Of a stretch of DNA of 64,000 nucleotides, positions 8,509 through 16,742 are shown in pieces. Positions within the stretch are counted from its first letter, which is position 1. Each line of letters opens with the position of its first letter. Source of the stretch: Parasedimentitalea huanghaiensis (GTDB lineage Bacteria > Pseudomonadota > Alphaproteobacteria > Rhodobacterales > Rhodobacteraceae); the NCBI RefSeq assembly GCF_009753675.1, contig NZ_WQLV01000015.1, positions 51,156-115,155 of the forward strand. The letters run 5' to 3'. A program made the translations under genes and the position numbers. Below the pieces are notes generated by a model. The model had not been told where the DNA came from. It saw only the letters and a program-made list of their open reading frames with translations, and searched no databases.

Positions 8509-10293
8509 CTAATCCGGCATGGCCACCAGATGGCCTTCGCCTATATCCACCAATTTCGCCAACTTGGGAGTATCCTCAAGCCGTCGCATCGGGCTGGGAA
8601 TGTCACCCGCCAGCCGAAGCCCCGCAGGGCGCTCATAGGTTGGGTCTGGAACTGGAACCGCCTCAATCAAGCGTCGAGTATAGGCATGCTGAGGATTGCC
8701 AAACACCTGAGCACGACAGCCCATTTCGACGATCTGCCCAAGATACATCACCGCAACGCGGTCCGAAATATTTTCAACCACAGCCATATCATGCGAAATG
8801 AATAGATAGGCCACGCCCATCTCTTCGGTAAGTTCCCGCATTAGTTCAAGCACCTTCGCTTGAACTGACACATCTAATGCGGACACGCTTTCATCCGCGA
8901 TGATCAGTTTTGGTTGCAGCGCCAATGCGCGTGCAATGCAGATACGTTGTCTTTGCCCGCCTGAAAATTCATGTGGATAGCGCTCCATTTGCGCAGCAGA
9001 CAAACCAACACGATCAAAGAGCATTGCGACACGTTCGGATCGCTCAGCGGCGGTGCCAATCTTATGTATCACCAGTGGTTCGGCAACCAAATCTCCCACC
9101 CGCATCCGCGGATCAAGCGAGGCCATCGGATCCTGGAAAATCATCTGAACGTCGCGCCGGATGGCTTTGGCTTCGGCCCGCGTGAGACTATGGATTTCCG
9201 ATCCAGCGATGCGGATCTGGCCTGTATAGGGCAACAACCCCGCCAAGGCCTTGGCGATAGTCGATTTGCCACAGCCGCTTTCGCCGACCAGTGCAAATGT
9301 TTCACCCGCATGGATATCAAAGTTAACGTTTTCAACAGCATGTACCCGGTGTGTGACCCGGCCAAAAATGCCGCCCCGAACGTCAAACCGTACTTTCAAA
9401 TTGCGAATTTCCGCAATAGACGCACCGGCTTTCCCGCCCTCTTGGGCACCTGAACCATCGCCCATACGTGGCACGGAGGCCAACAGTGCTTTTGTATAGT
9501 CCTCTTTCGGCGCATGAAATAGTTGCTTCACGTTGCCTTCTTCAACCATTTGACCAGATTGCATCACAATCACCCGATCCGCCATTTCAGCGACTACCCC
9601 CATATCATGGGTGATCAGAATCATCGCAGTTCCGAGGTCACGCTGAAGATCGCGCAACAGTTCTAGCACCTCGCGTTGCACCGTCACATCAAGCGCCGTC
9701 GTCGGTTCGTCCGCAATAAGAACATCCGGGCGCAACGCCAGAGCCATTGCAATCATCACCCGCTGACGCATACCGCCGGAAAGTTCATGTGGAAATTGGC
9801 TCATGCGTTTTTCTGGCTGTGACATACGCACGGCTGTCAGCGCCTCAAGCGACCGTGTATGCGCCTCTCTGCGTCCAATCGGATCATGCGCCATGATCGC
9901 CTCAGAAAGCTGCGCACCAATCGTCATCACCGGGTTGAGCGAGGTCATCGGCTCTTGAAAAATCATTGCTATCCGATTGCCCCGAATGTCGCGCATTCTG
10001 GTTTCAGGCAAGGTAAGCAAATCAGTCTCATTCAGACAGATTTGCCCTTCGGTCACCCGCACGACAGGTGGTGGCAATAGCCCCATAATTGCAAGCGAGG
10101 TGATTGATTTTCCCGATCCGCTCTCTCCGGCAATGGCCAGCGTTTCTCCGGGATTAAGGGAGAAACTGATATTTCTGATCAAAGATTTCAGGCCGGCCTC
10201 AGTGTTTACCGAAACCGTTAAGTTCGAGACCTGCAACACAGGGGCTGCATCCGGGGCATACGCCCCGGATGGTTTTTCGGCTGTTCCAATCAT
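8509..10293 (-). CDS. Fused dual ATP-binding subunit of a peptide/opine-type ABC importer
   Basis: A 594-residue protein with two complete ABC cassettes, equivalent to DppD and DppF fused. The first has Walker A GESGSGKS, signature LSGGMRQR and Walker B VLIADEP. The second has GESGCGKS, FSGGQRQR and LIIADES. Each ends with an oligopeptide-transporter C-terminal region. It energises import by the two permeases encoded at 12888-14713 with the binding protein at 11224-12855. Its ATG overlaps the stop of the acetamidase gene by 4 bp, and it is the last gene of the amiC-amiR operon. Fused GsiA-type ATPases are common in peptide and glutathione importers. Here the acetamidase and AmiC sensor point to a small amide or amide-bearing peptide. 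Confidence 0.93.
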   Translation of the reverse strand: MIGTAEKPSGAYAPDAAPVLQVSNLTVSVNTEAGLKSLIRNISFSLNPGETLAIAGESGSGKSITSLAIMGLLPPPVVRVTEGQICLNETDLLTLPETRMRDIRGNRIAMIFQEPMTSLNPVMTIGAQLSEAIMAHDPIGRREAHTRSLEALTAVRMSQPEKRMSQFPHELSGGMRQRVMIAMALALRPDVLIADEPTTALDVTVQREVLELLRDLQRDLGTAMILITHDMGVVAEMADRVIVMQSGQMVEEGNVKQLFHAPKEDYTKALLASVPRMGDGSGAQEGGKAGASIAEIRNLKVRFDVRGGIFGRVTHRVHAVENVNFDIHAGETFALVGESGCGKSTIAKALAGLLPYTGQIRIAGSEIHSLTRAEAKAIRRDVQMIFQDPMASLDPRMRVGDLVAEPLVIHKIGTAAERSERVAMLFDRVGLSAAQMERYPHEFSGGQRQRICIARALALQPKLIIADESVSALDVSVQAKVLELMRELTEEMGVAYLFISHDMAVVENISDRVAVMYLGQIVEMGCRAQVFGNPQHAYTRRLIEAVPVPDPTYERPAGLRLAGDIPSPMRRLEDTPKLAKLVDIGEGHLVAMPD

Positions 10294-11234
10294 TCAAATA
10301 CACACCTTGGAAAATAAAAGGAAACCAAACAGTTAGGCATGTCTACAATCTCGGAAATCCGCAGATCACCACAGGTAGAGATCAGCATATAGGCATCTTC
10401 TGCGGCTAGGCCGCGTGTGGCCGACAAAAAGTCAATCATCCCAGAGACAGCGTCGCGCGACGCTGTCATCAGGTCAGGCCCGATGCCAGTGGTCACCTCA
10501 TACCCCTTGGAATCAAGGTGTCGTGTGACCGGTCCCGGCGTCGTGAAACGTGGCGATTTCAGATTGGCATTTTTTACCAGATCAATCGTCATCACCGTGT
10601 CCATTGGCGACTCAATCGCCGTGCCACAGACTTCTCCATCGCCCTGTGCCGCATGGGTATCCCCCACCGAAAACAGCGCGCCCGCCACTTCAACCGGCAG
10701 GTAAAGCGTGGTGCCAGCCGATAAATCGCGAATATCCATATTGCCACCAACACGGCGCGGCGGCACGATGGAATGCAATCCGTCTTCGCCCAATGCATTG
10801 CCGATCGTCCCGGCAAAAGGCTTCAACGGCACGCGACCCTCTTTGCCAAACAGCGCCGGTTCCAGGGTGTCCGGATCATATTTCCAGATCGTCAGCGCCG
10901 GATCAGGGAACTGATCTGCCAGCAGGCCAAATCCGGGAATATTGGCAGTCCAGCCAAAGCCCGAAGGCTTAAAGCTTTCAATTGTGATTTTCAGCGCGTC
11001 ACCGGGCATTGCTCCTTCGACATAGATCGGTCCGTTCACCGGATTGATTTTGTCAAAATCGAGCGTGCCCACATCGGCAACGGTGCTGTCAGCCGTCAGC
11101 TGCCCGGCGGATGAATCTACACAGTGGAATTCAATTGTGGTGCCGGGCGTGACCGTCTCGACCGGGACAATTGAATTGTCCCAGCCGAAATGGTGCTGAT
11201 GGTTATGGATGGTATAAGAGCAATTATTGCACAT
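10290..11234 (-). CDS. Acetamidase/formamidase family protein
   Basis: This 314-residue protein belongs to the FmdA/AmdA family, which hydrolyses formamide, acetamide or related short amides to the acid and ammonium. Family features seen are the N-terminal HHFGWDNSIVPVETVTPG segment, the GDALKITIESF strand, the NMDIRDLSAGTTLYLPVEV motif, and SVGDTHAAQGDGEVCGTAIE, which holds conserved metal and active-site residues. It sits between the solute-binding protein and the ATPase of an ABC importer, overlapping both neighbours by a few bases. It is therefore probably co-produced with that importer and acts on what it brings in. Together with amiC and amiR upstream this is an amide-inducible uptake-and-hydrolysis unit. 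It replaces the aliphatic amidase AmiE of the Pseudomonas ami operon. Confidence 0.9.
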   Translation of the reverse strand: MCNNCSYTIHNHQHHFGWDNSIVPVETVTPGTTIEFHCVDSSAGQLTADSTVADVGTLDFDKINPVNGPIYVEGAMPGDALKITIESFKPSGFGWTANIPGFGLLADQFPDPALTIWKYDPDTLEPALFGKEGRVPLKPFAGTIGNALGEDGLHSIVPPRRVGGNMDIRDLSAGTTLYLPVEVAGALFSVGDTHAAQGDGEVCGTAIESPMDTVMTIDLVKNANLKSPRFTTPGPVTRHLDSKGYEVTTGIGPDLMTASRDAVSGMIDFLSATRGLAAEDAYMLISTCGDLRISEIVDMPNCLVSFYFPRCVFE

Positions 11235-12855
11235 CGTTTACATACACATAGTCATAGTTAACGGGAATCGACACCGGATCGACATAGAGCGCATCCGCGC
11301 CACCCATGCGTTCCGATTTCATTGTGTATCGCTGCTCGTTAAAGACCGGCACCCAAGGCGCATCTTCCATGACGGCCATATAAACATCGCTCCACATTTG
11401 CAGCCGCTCATCAGCTTTGGCCGGATCGGTCACCGAGTCTGCTTTGGTTGCCATCGCGTCGAGTTCTTCATTGCAATACCACGACCAGTTCCAGCCGCCC
11501 TGCACCGCACCCGAACAGCCCAGAATTGGCCCGTAAAAATTTGATGCATCCGGGAAATCGGCAATCCATGCCATGCCGCCGGACCAGATCATTGGCGCCT
11601 GATCAGATTCACCACCTGCTGCAATCACACTGGCCTGGGCCAGAGATTTGATCGAAACACTGACACCGATCCCGGACAAATCCTGCTGGATCGCCTGCGC
11701 AATGCGAGGGTTAGGGTCGGTATTCATCACATAGAGTTCGGTCTCAAACCCGTCGGCAAACCCGGCTTCGGCCAACAGTGACTTTGCCGCATCTGCGTCA
11801 AAAGCGTAGCCAGCATAGTTGTCAGTGTATCCCGGCATCGAAGGTGGCAGGGGTTGCGTAGCAGACACCGCGCGACCATTGATCACTTGAATAATTCGAT
11901 CTTTGTTGATGGCCATGTTCACGGCTTGACGCACTTTGACATTATCAAACGGCGCCATTTGCGTATTCAAGGTGATGTAACCGGTGTGCAATTGTCCGCC
12001 CTCAACAACCCGTGCGGCCTGAGCCGGGTCGTCCATAACCTCGCGGAATTTGGCCGGCGGAATGCCATCTCCAGGAATATCAACTTCACCGTTTTGCAAA
12101 CGCAACAGTGCAACAATCGGCTCTTGCCCGACCTCAAAGGTTATGCTGTCCAGGTAAGGTAGACCTGAGCGCCAGTATTCAGCGTTTTTCTCAAACACCA
12201 ACCGCTGACCAATGGTCCACTCCCCCAAACTAAACGCGCCGGTGCCCACTGGGTGCTTGCCAAAATCGTCGCCCGCTGCAGCGACGGCTTCTTCTGGCAC
12301 CACCGATGCGAAGTTCAACGCCAAAACATGCAGAAATGTGGCATCAGGCCGCGACAACTCAATGGTAACGCTCAATGGCCCATCCGAGTGAACCCCTTCG
12401 AGGCTGCTGGCGGACCCATCCGCCACAGCGTCATAGCCTTTAATCGAGCCAAAGAACCCAGCGCCGGGGCTTTGGGTCGCCGGGTTGGTGACCCGGTTTA
12501 GTGAATAAACCACGTCTTCGGCGGTCATTTCACGGCCGTTGTGAAATTTAACACCTGGTCGCAGGGTAAAGGTAAAGACCTGGCCATCGTCGGAAATTGT
12601 GTAACTTTCGGCAAGACCTGGCACCAAATCGGTGGTCCCGGGAGCATAATCCATCAGGCCGTCAAAAATTGATTTGATCATCGACCAGTTCTGCCAGTCA
12701 TAGCCGATTGCTGGGTCAAGCGTGGCAACATCATCTTTATATGTCACAATAATGCCGCCGCCCGCCGTGGCATTTGGATCCAGTGTGCTGGCTTCTGCCG
12801 CCAGCGGCAGTGCAAGGCTCAATGCCAGTGCGCTTGTGGCCAATAAGTGTTTCAT
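11224..12855 (-). CDS. ABC transporter solute-binding protein, peptide/nickel family (SBP_bac_5)
   Basis: The 543-residue periplasmic binding protein has a clear Sec signal peptide (MKHLLATSALALSLALPLAAEA). The following family-5 features are typical: DPAIGYDWQNWSMIKSIFDGLMDY, LRPGVKFHNGREMTAEDVVYSLNR and VRQAVNMAINKDRIIQV. It delivers the substrate to the permeases encoded at 12888-14713. The family binds peptides, opines, nickel complexes or glycosides, so sequence alone does not set the ligand. The operon partners (AmiC, AmiR, acetamidase) suggest an amide or small amidated compound. Spacing to the upstream permease gene is 32 bp and the gene slightly overlaps the acetamidase gene. Confidence 0.92.
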   Translation of the reverse strand: MKHLLATSALALSLALPLAAEASTLDPNATAGGGIIVTYKDDVATLDPAIGYDWQNWSMIKSIFDGLMDYAPGTTDLVPGLAESYTISDDGQVFTFTLRPGVKFHNGREMTAEDVVYSLNRVTNPATQSPGAGFFGSIKGYDAVADGSASSLEGVHSDGPLSVTIELSRPDATFLHVLALNFASVVPEEAVAAAGDDFGKHPVGTGAFSLGEWTIGQRLVFEKNAEYWRSGLPYLDSITFEVGQEPIVALLRLQNGEVDIPGDGIPPAKFREVMDDPAQAARVVEGGQLHTGYITLNTQMAPFDNVKVRQAVNMAINKDRIIQVINGRAVSATQPLPPSMPGYTDNYAGYAFDADAAKSLLAEAGFADGFETELYVMNTDPNPRIAQAIQQDLSGIGVSVSIKSLAQASVIAAGGESDQAPMIWSGGMAWIADFPDASNFYGPILGCSGAVQGGWNWSWYCNEELDAMATKADSVTDPAKADERLQMWSDVYMAVMEDAPWVPVFNEQRYTMKSERMGGADALYVDPVSIPVNYDYVYVNDVQ

Positions 12856-12887
12856 TTATCTCTCCCTTTGGTTGATTTTTTTGGTTT

Positions 12888-13808
12888 TCAACGGATTTTT
12901 ATGCGCGGATCGACCATCAAGCTGATGACGTCCGCAACGAGATTTCCAATGACAATGGCGGTGGCTGATACCAGCGTGACACCCATGATAATGGGGATGT
13001 CCACCCGCTGAATTGCCTGCCAGGCAAGCTGACCGATGCCCGGCCAGCCAAACACGCTCTCGACCACCACGATGCCGCCCATGAAAATGCCGACATCAAT
13101 GCCAATCATCGCAATTACGGGCAGGATGGCGTTGGGCAGCGCATGGCGCAGGATGATCCGCCGCCGCGTCAGTCCTTTAGCGCGCGCCGTGCGCACAAAA
13201 TCCTGCCGCAGCACATCGACCATCGAGGAACGCATCATCCGGCTGTACCAGCCCGAGCCAAGTATCCCCATGGTCAGGGCCGGCAATACCAGATGTGAGA
13301 ATGTGCCGTAGCCACCAATTGGGAACCAGTGCAGCTGCACTGCAAAAACATAAAGCAGCAGCAGGCCAACCACAAATTGCGGGGCCGAAACCCCAACAAA
13401 GGACACAATCATCAATACCTGATCAGTGCGGCTTCCGCGTCGCAAAGCCGCAACCACACCCATCGACAACCCAATCAGCAGCTCTGCGAAAATGGCGCCT
13501 GCCATCAACAGCAAGCTTGCAGGAAGGCGTGACATGATTAGCGTGCTGACTTCGGTGCGCTGCAGATAAGATCGGCCCAGATCACCCTGAAGCAAGTTGC
13601 CAAGATAACGCCAGTATTGCACCAGCAGTGGCTGATCCAGGCCCAGCTGCTCGCGGATGTTCTGCACTGTCTGCGCCGTGGCCGAACGACCGGCAATCTG
13701 ACGCACCGGATCGGCTGGCAGCCAATAGAGCAACACAAATGTGATCATGGAGACCCCGAGCAGGATCAGCAGCGATTGCAGCAGACGGCGGATTAGAAAG
13801 CTGAACAT
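12888..13808 (-). CDS. ABC transporter permease, DppB type
   Basis: The 306-residue inner-membrane permease has about six membrane segments. The N-terminus MFSFLIRRLLQSLLILLGVSMITFVLLYWLPADPVR is characteristic of the DppB/OppB subunit. The EAA loop appears as VRTARAKGLTRRRIILRHALPNAILPV. It heterodimerises with the DppC-type permease encoded immediately upstream, with which it shares one base (ATG after stop). It forms the channel of the amide/peptide importer in the amiC-amiR operon. Confidence 0.94.
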   Translation of the reverse strand: MFSFLIRRLLQSLLILLGVSMITFVLLYWLPADPVRQIAGRSATAQTVQNIREQLGLDQPLLVQYWRYLGNLLQGDLGRSYLQRTEVSTLIMSRLPASLLLMAGAIFAELLIGLSMGVVAALRRGSRTDQVLMIVSFVGVSAPQFVVGLLLLYVFAVQLHWFPIGGYGTFSHLVLPALTMGILGSGWYSRMMRSSMVDVLRQDFVRTARAKGLTRRRIILRHALPNAILPVIAMIGIDVGIFMGGIVVVESVFGWPGIGQLAWQAIQRVDIPIIMGVTLVSATAIVIGNLVADVISLMVDPRIKIR

Positions 13809-14713
13809 CAGTTGCGTCCCCGCTGGGTTGGGTCGAGCACATCGCGCAGCGCGTCACCAACAAGATTGAATGCCAGCGCCAAAACCACGATTGCAAGACT
13901 TGGAAAGAACACGAGCCAAGGCGCAGCCTGGAAATAGGTCTGATTTTCAAAGATAATATTACCCCAGCTGGCGACAGGTGGCTGTACACCAACCCCGAGG
14001 AAACTCAGCGTTGCTTCCAGCAGAACAGTGGTGGAAATACCCAGCGTGCCCCAAACAATTATGGTTGGCACCAAATGCGGCAGGATATGCTTGAAAAGAA
14101 TACGCATATGCCCCGCCCCCAGCGTCCGCTCGGCGGCAATAAATTCGCGCTCCGCCAGCGAAGATGTCTCGGAGTATAAAACCCGAGCGGTCTGCACCCA
14201 GTTCACCGTGGCAATCACCATTGCTACAATCCAAAGCGATGGTTGGAAAATCGCTGCCAGACAAATTGCCAGCAACAGTGCAGGAAACGCCATCATCAGG
14301 TCTGTCATCCGCATCAACATCCCGCCAACCCAGCCACGGAAGTATCCAGCGGTCACTCCAATCAGCGTGCCGATGATCAGCGCCATGCCGTTGGCTGCAA
14401 CACCGATGATCAGCGAGGTGCGCGCGCCATAAAGAATGCGGGTCAGAAGATCACGCCCCAGCAGATCCGTGCCCAACAGAAACGTACTGCTGGGTGGCAT
14501 CGGTGCTCCTTCGATGGTCAAGCCATCAAACATTTGATCATACGGCGAATAGGGTGTCAGCCAGGGGGCAAAGACTGCGCCGAGAACCGTCAGCAGGATC
14601 AGTGCAAATCCGAAAACCGCAAGCCTGCGTTGAAGAAGCCGCGCAAGGGCACTTTGTCGTTCAGGTCTGGCAGTGTCGGAATTGGCCGGATCAGGAGTTG
14701 TCACGATAGACAT
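13808..14713 (-). CDS. ABC transporter permease, DppC type
   Basis: The protein has 301 residues from ATG 14713, which is preceded by AAAGGGGATCTA. An upstream in-frame start would overlap amiR further and has no better signal. There is an N-terminal cytoplasmic tail, then RLAVFGFALILLTVLGAVFAPWL and the family motif FLLGTDLLGRDLLTRILYGARTSL. The EAA-type loop is REFIAAERTLGAGHMRILFKHILPHLVPT. It pairs with the DppB-type permease. The start lies inside the last codons of amiR (overlap 23 bp), which shows tight operon coupling between regulator and transporter. Confidence 0.93.
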   Translation of the reverse strand: MSIVTTPDPANSDTARPERQSALARLLQRRLAVFGFALILLTVLGAVFAPWLTPYSPYDQMFDGLTIEGAPMPPSSTFLLGTDLLGRDLLTRILYGARTSLIIGVAANGMALIIGTLIGVTAGYFRGWVGGMLMRMTDLMMAFPALLLAICLAAIFQPSLWIVAMVIATVNWVQTARVLYSETSSLAEREFIAAERTLGAGHMRILFKHILPHLVPTIIVWGTLGISTTVLLEATLSFLGVGVQPPVASWGNIIFENQTYFQAAPWLVFFPSLAIVVLALAFNLVGDALRDVLDPTQRGRN

Positions 14714-15299
14714 TAGATCCCCTTTCGCTGGCAAGCCGCGCCACAACGCGCTGTGCTGCCTGTTCTATGGTTTCACGTCGGGACATCGCCAGCTGGCGCA
14801 GATGGCCATAGGCATCGGCGTCGCATTTGCCGCTGGCTGCAAGCAGTGTTACCGCCTGCACCACGGTCTGGCGTTCTGACAGCCGCGTTCGCAAATCTGA
14901 TATTTCGGCCTGCAGCCTCTGGCGCGCCTCAAAAGATTGCCGCGCGATCAGCAAAGCACTGTAAACACCGCTGTCACCGACAGGCTTTAGCAATTGCGCA
15001 TCTGACCCTTGGGCAATTGCCCATTCAATCCGCCCAGGTGCCTCGGACCCAATCAGCGCGATCAGCGGCATAGGCGCATTGCAAGCCGCCCAAGGGAATT
15101 GCTCGTCATACCCCATGTCCACGTCAAAAAATACAAAATCTGCACCCAGAACTTCGGGGCCGAGTTCAGGCCAAGAGGCAGAAACATTCAGGCCAATAGC
15201 CGTCAACTGCCGGATGATGGCCTGGACTAGCGTATGTGGGCGATGCAGGATCACCGCATGTGCAGCGCTCAAATCTGGGATATGTAGCGGCGGTCTCAT
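14691..15299 (-). CDS. amiR: AmiR-type antitermination regulator with ANTAR RNA-binding domain
   Basis: A 202-residue protein with the AmiR/NasR plan. An N-terminal receiver-like domain (about 1-120) lacks a normal phosphorylation triad. A coiled-coil helix (RLQAEISDLRTRLSERQ) and a C-terminal ANTAR domain (about 140-200) follow, the latter with AVTLLAASGKCDADAYGHLRQLAMSRRETIEQAA. In Pseudomonas, AmiC sequesters AmiR until an amide binds; free AmiR then binds the nascent leader RNA and prevents termination. The gene overlaps amiC by 4 bp, as expected for a complex of the two. A leader with an intrinsic terminator and tandem small hairpins lies upstream of amiC (16417-16490), strongly supporting this mechanism here. 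Confidence 0.9.
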   Translation of the reverse strand: MRPPLHIPDLSAAHAVILHRPHTLVQAIIRQLTAIGLNVSASWPELGPEVLGADFVFFDVDMGYDEQFPWAACNAPMPLIALIGSEAPGRIEWAIAQGSDAQLLKPVGDSGVYSALLIARQSFEARQRLQAEISDLRTRLSERQTVVQAVTLLAASGKCDADAYGHLRQLAMSRRETIEQAAQRVVARLASERGSNVYRDNS

Positions 15300-16399
15300 T
15301 TGATAACCGACAGCTTTGGCTGCACATCCTGCGGATGGCGGTCAGGATGAGTCATATAGGGATCGGCAGGAATACCTTCCCAGCTTTGCAAAACCTGAAA
15401 GACCCCGTCCTGAATCTGCGCGATCAGCACAGGCAGAGTGGTATGATGTGTTTCCGGGTCGATCAGCGTCTGAGCAGCATTAGAATGATGCAGCAAATCC
15501 GCCAGCGTTTCATTTTCTGCCCCAGGCTTGCCGTTCAACAACGTGGCCAGCGTACGCACAGCACTGTAAGACGACGCCTCAAACGATGAGGCAAAATCAT
15601 GTCTTGTGCCAAGCGGCCAGCTTTCCCAACCAACAAAATAGGGACCCACCGAAATCAGGCCTTCAGCGGCACTACCGATACTATCGATCTCACATTCGGT
15701 CAGGTTGCAGGATAAAACCGGGCAGGTCTTGGATGTGAAATAAGGATCTTCCTGCCCCATCGCCGCATAGGCGCGCAAAAAGGCATAGGAAGATTCGCCA
15801 ATCAGTGAGTTAAGGACAAAACTGGGCCGAGTGGCTTTGATTTCAGCAATCATCCGATCAATGTCAGTATCACCGATGGGCAGATACCGCTCGCCAAGAA
15901 CTTCGCCCCCGTTGTCAGTGATCACAGCGCGGGCCGCCCGGTTCATCTCCCATCCCCAGATGTAATTCGAACCGGTCAGATAGCAGCGCCGCCCAAACCG
16001 CGGGAACGCCCAGCTCAGCAATGGCAGCAGGTGTTGGTTGGGGCAGGCGTGCGTATACACCACATGGTCAGACGCTTCGAAGCCTTCGTAGGGCAGTGTA
16101 TACCAGAGCGTCCCACCAGCGCGCTCCAGCCCTGGAATAACTTCCTTGCGGCTCCAGGATATGACGCATCCAACTATGTGACGCGCGGACGTTTCACGCA
16201 GGATCTCAGTGCACAGCGGTTCATAAAGGTCGATGTTACATTTTGGATCCCGTTCTACTGGGATCAGTTCAATATCAAATTCGGAATCGACATTGATATC
16301 CTCAATCGCTTGCAGTGCACCCCGGCGACAGGCCTGCGCCAACGGAGCATAGCTGCCTTCCTTTGAGTACAGTAGCCCGATTTCAATTGGACGTTTCAT
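15296..16399 (-). CDS. amiC: AmiC-like amide sensor / negative regulator (cytoplasmic periplasmic-binding fold)
   Basis: This 367-residue type-I periplasmic-binding-fold protein starts MKRPIEIGLLYSKEGSYAPLAQACRRGA without a signal peptide, so it stays in the cytoplasm like AmiC and unlike the related transporter proteins UrtA and FmdD. The family pattern GLLYS, then HIVGCVISWSRKEVIPGLERAGGTLWYTLPYEGFE and SNYIWGWEMNRAAR matches AmiC/UrtA proteins. It is expected to bind a short amide and release the AmiR antiterminator encoded next to it. It is the first gene of a seven-gene operon continuing with amiR, two permeases, a binding protein, acetamidase and ATPase. The exact ligand cannot be read. 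Confidence 0.88.
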   Translation of the reverse strand: MKRPIEIGLLYSKEGSYAPLAQACRRGALQAIEDINVDSEFDIELIPVERDPKCNIDLYEPLCTEILRETSARHIVGCVISWSRKEVIPGLERAGGTLWYTLPYEGFEASDHVVYTHACPNQHLLPLLSWAFPRFGRRCYLTGSNYIWGWEMNRAARAVITDNGGEVLGERYLPIGDTDIDRMIAEIKATRPSFVLNSLIGESSYAFLRAYAAMGQEDPYFTSKTCPVLSCNLTECEIDSIGSAAEGLISVGPYFVGWESWPLGTRHDFASSFEASSYSAVRTLATLLNGKPGAENETLADLLHHSNAAQTLIDPETHHTTLPVLIAQIQDGVFQVLQSWEGIPADPYMTHPDRHPQDVQPKLSVIK

Positions 16400-16416
16400 T
16401 TCACCCCCCTGAAACG

Positions 16417-16465
16417 AAAAAAGCCCTGCATCAGGTCTCCGCCGGGGGCGGATAGATGCAGGGCT
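16417..16465 (-). terminator. Leader attenuator (intrinsic terminator) upstream of amiC
   Basis: In the leftward transcript an 11-bp perfect stem (AGCCCTGCATC / GATGCAGGGCT) is followed by six U residues, a classical intrinsic terminator. It lies between the predicted promoter and the amiC start, so it attenuates the operon rather than ending an upstream gene. The 22-nt loop itself contains a small TCCGCC-CCC-GGCGGA hairpin. Antitermination by the downstream-encoded AmiR is the expected control. Confidence 0.85.
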
Positions 16466-16490
16466 CGAATGCCGACCGGCGACTTAGCCG
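16462..16490 (-). ncRNA. Candidate ANTAR-target tandem hairpins in amiC leader RNA
   Basis: Two small stems with six-base loops lie directly before the attenuator in the leftward RNA: CGGC-UAAGUC-GCCG (16490-16477) and, three bases on, GGC-AUUCGA-GCC (16473-16462). The second stem uses bases of the terminator's 5' arm (overlap at 16462-16465), so the two structures exclude each other. This is the layout known for ANTAR proteins such as NasR and AmiR. The loops do not both fit the A1/G4 loop consensus I recall, so the exact pairing may differ. Confidence 0.6.
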
Positions 16491-16502
16491 ATATTTTCAT
16501 TC

Positions 16503-16530
16503 AGAATAGAAAGGGACAACAAAATGTCAA
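16503..16530 (-). promoter_or_regulatory. Predicted sigma70-type promoter of the amiC operon
   Basis: On the minus strand a perfect TTGACA (16530-16525) is followed after 16 bp by TATTCT (16508-16503). Transcription would start near 16496, just before the tandem hairpins and attenuator, leaving a leader of about 95 nt before the amiC ATG. Confidence 0.6.
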
Positions 16531-16742
16531 CTCCCTAGAATTATAACGCCCAGCCAGGCATTTTTGCGGCGATATCTGAACCGCGTTTTTCGTGAAGGGT
16601 GGCAAATCACTGTTCAGATCTTCGAGCTGTTTTTCTACTTTATTTCAACACTCTGCGCCCCAAAAGAGCGGTAATTCCGGACTCCATTAAGTGGCCGTCA
16701 GATCGATGCAAACACTCTCGGCCACCCGCCGCGCCCTTCACG
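16531..16742. other. Intergenic region between the amiC promoter and the hexosaminidase gene
   Basis: No gene is seen here. A hairpin with 7-bp arms (GTGGCCG at 16691-16697, CGGCCAC at 16719-16725) lies just past the hexosaminidase stop codon in the leftward direction. It could help end that transcript, but there is no U-tract. The rest shows no clear operator or promoter beyond the one listed separately. Confidence 0.4.
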
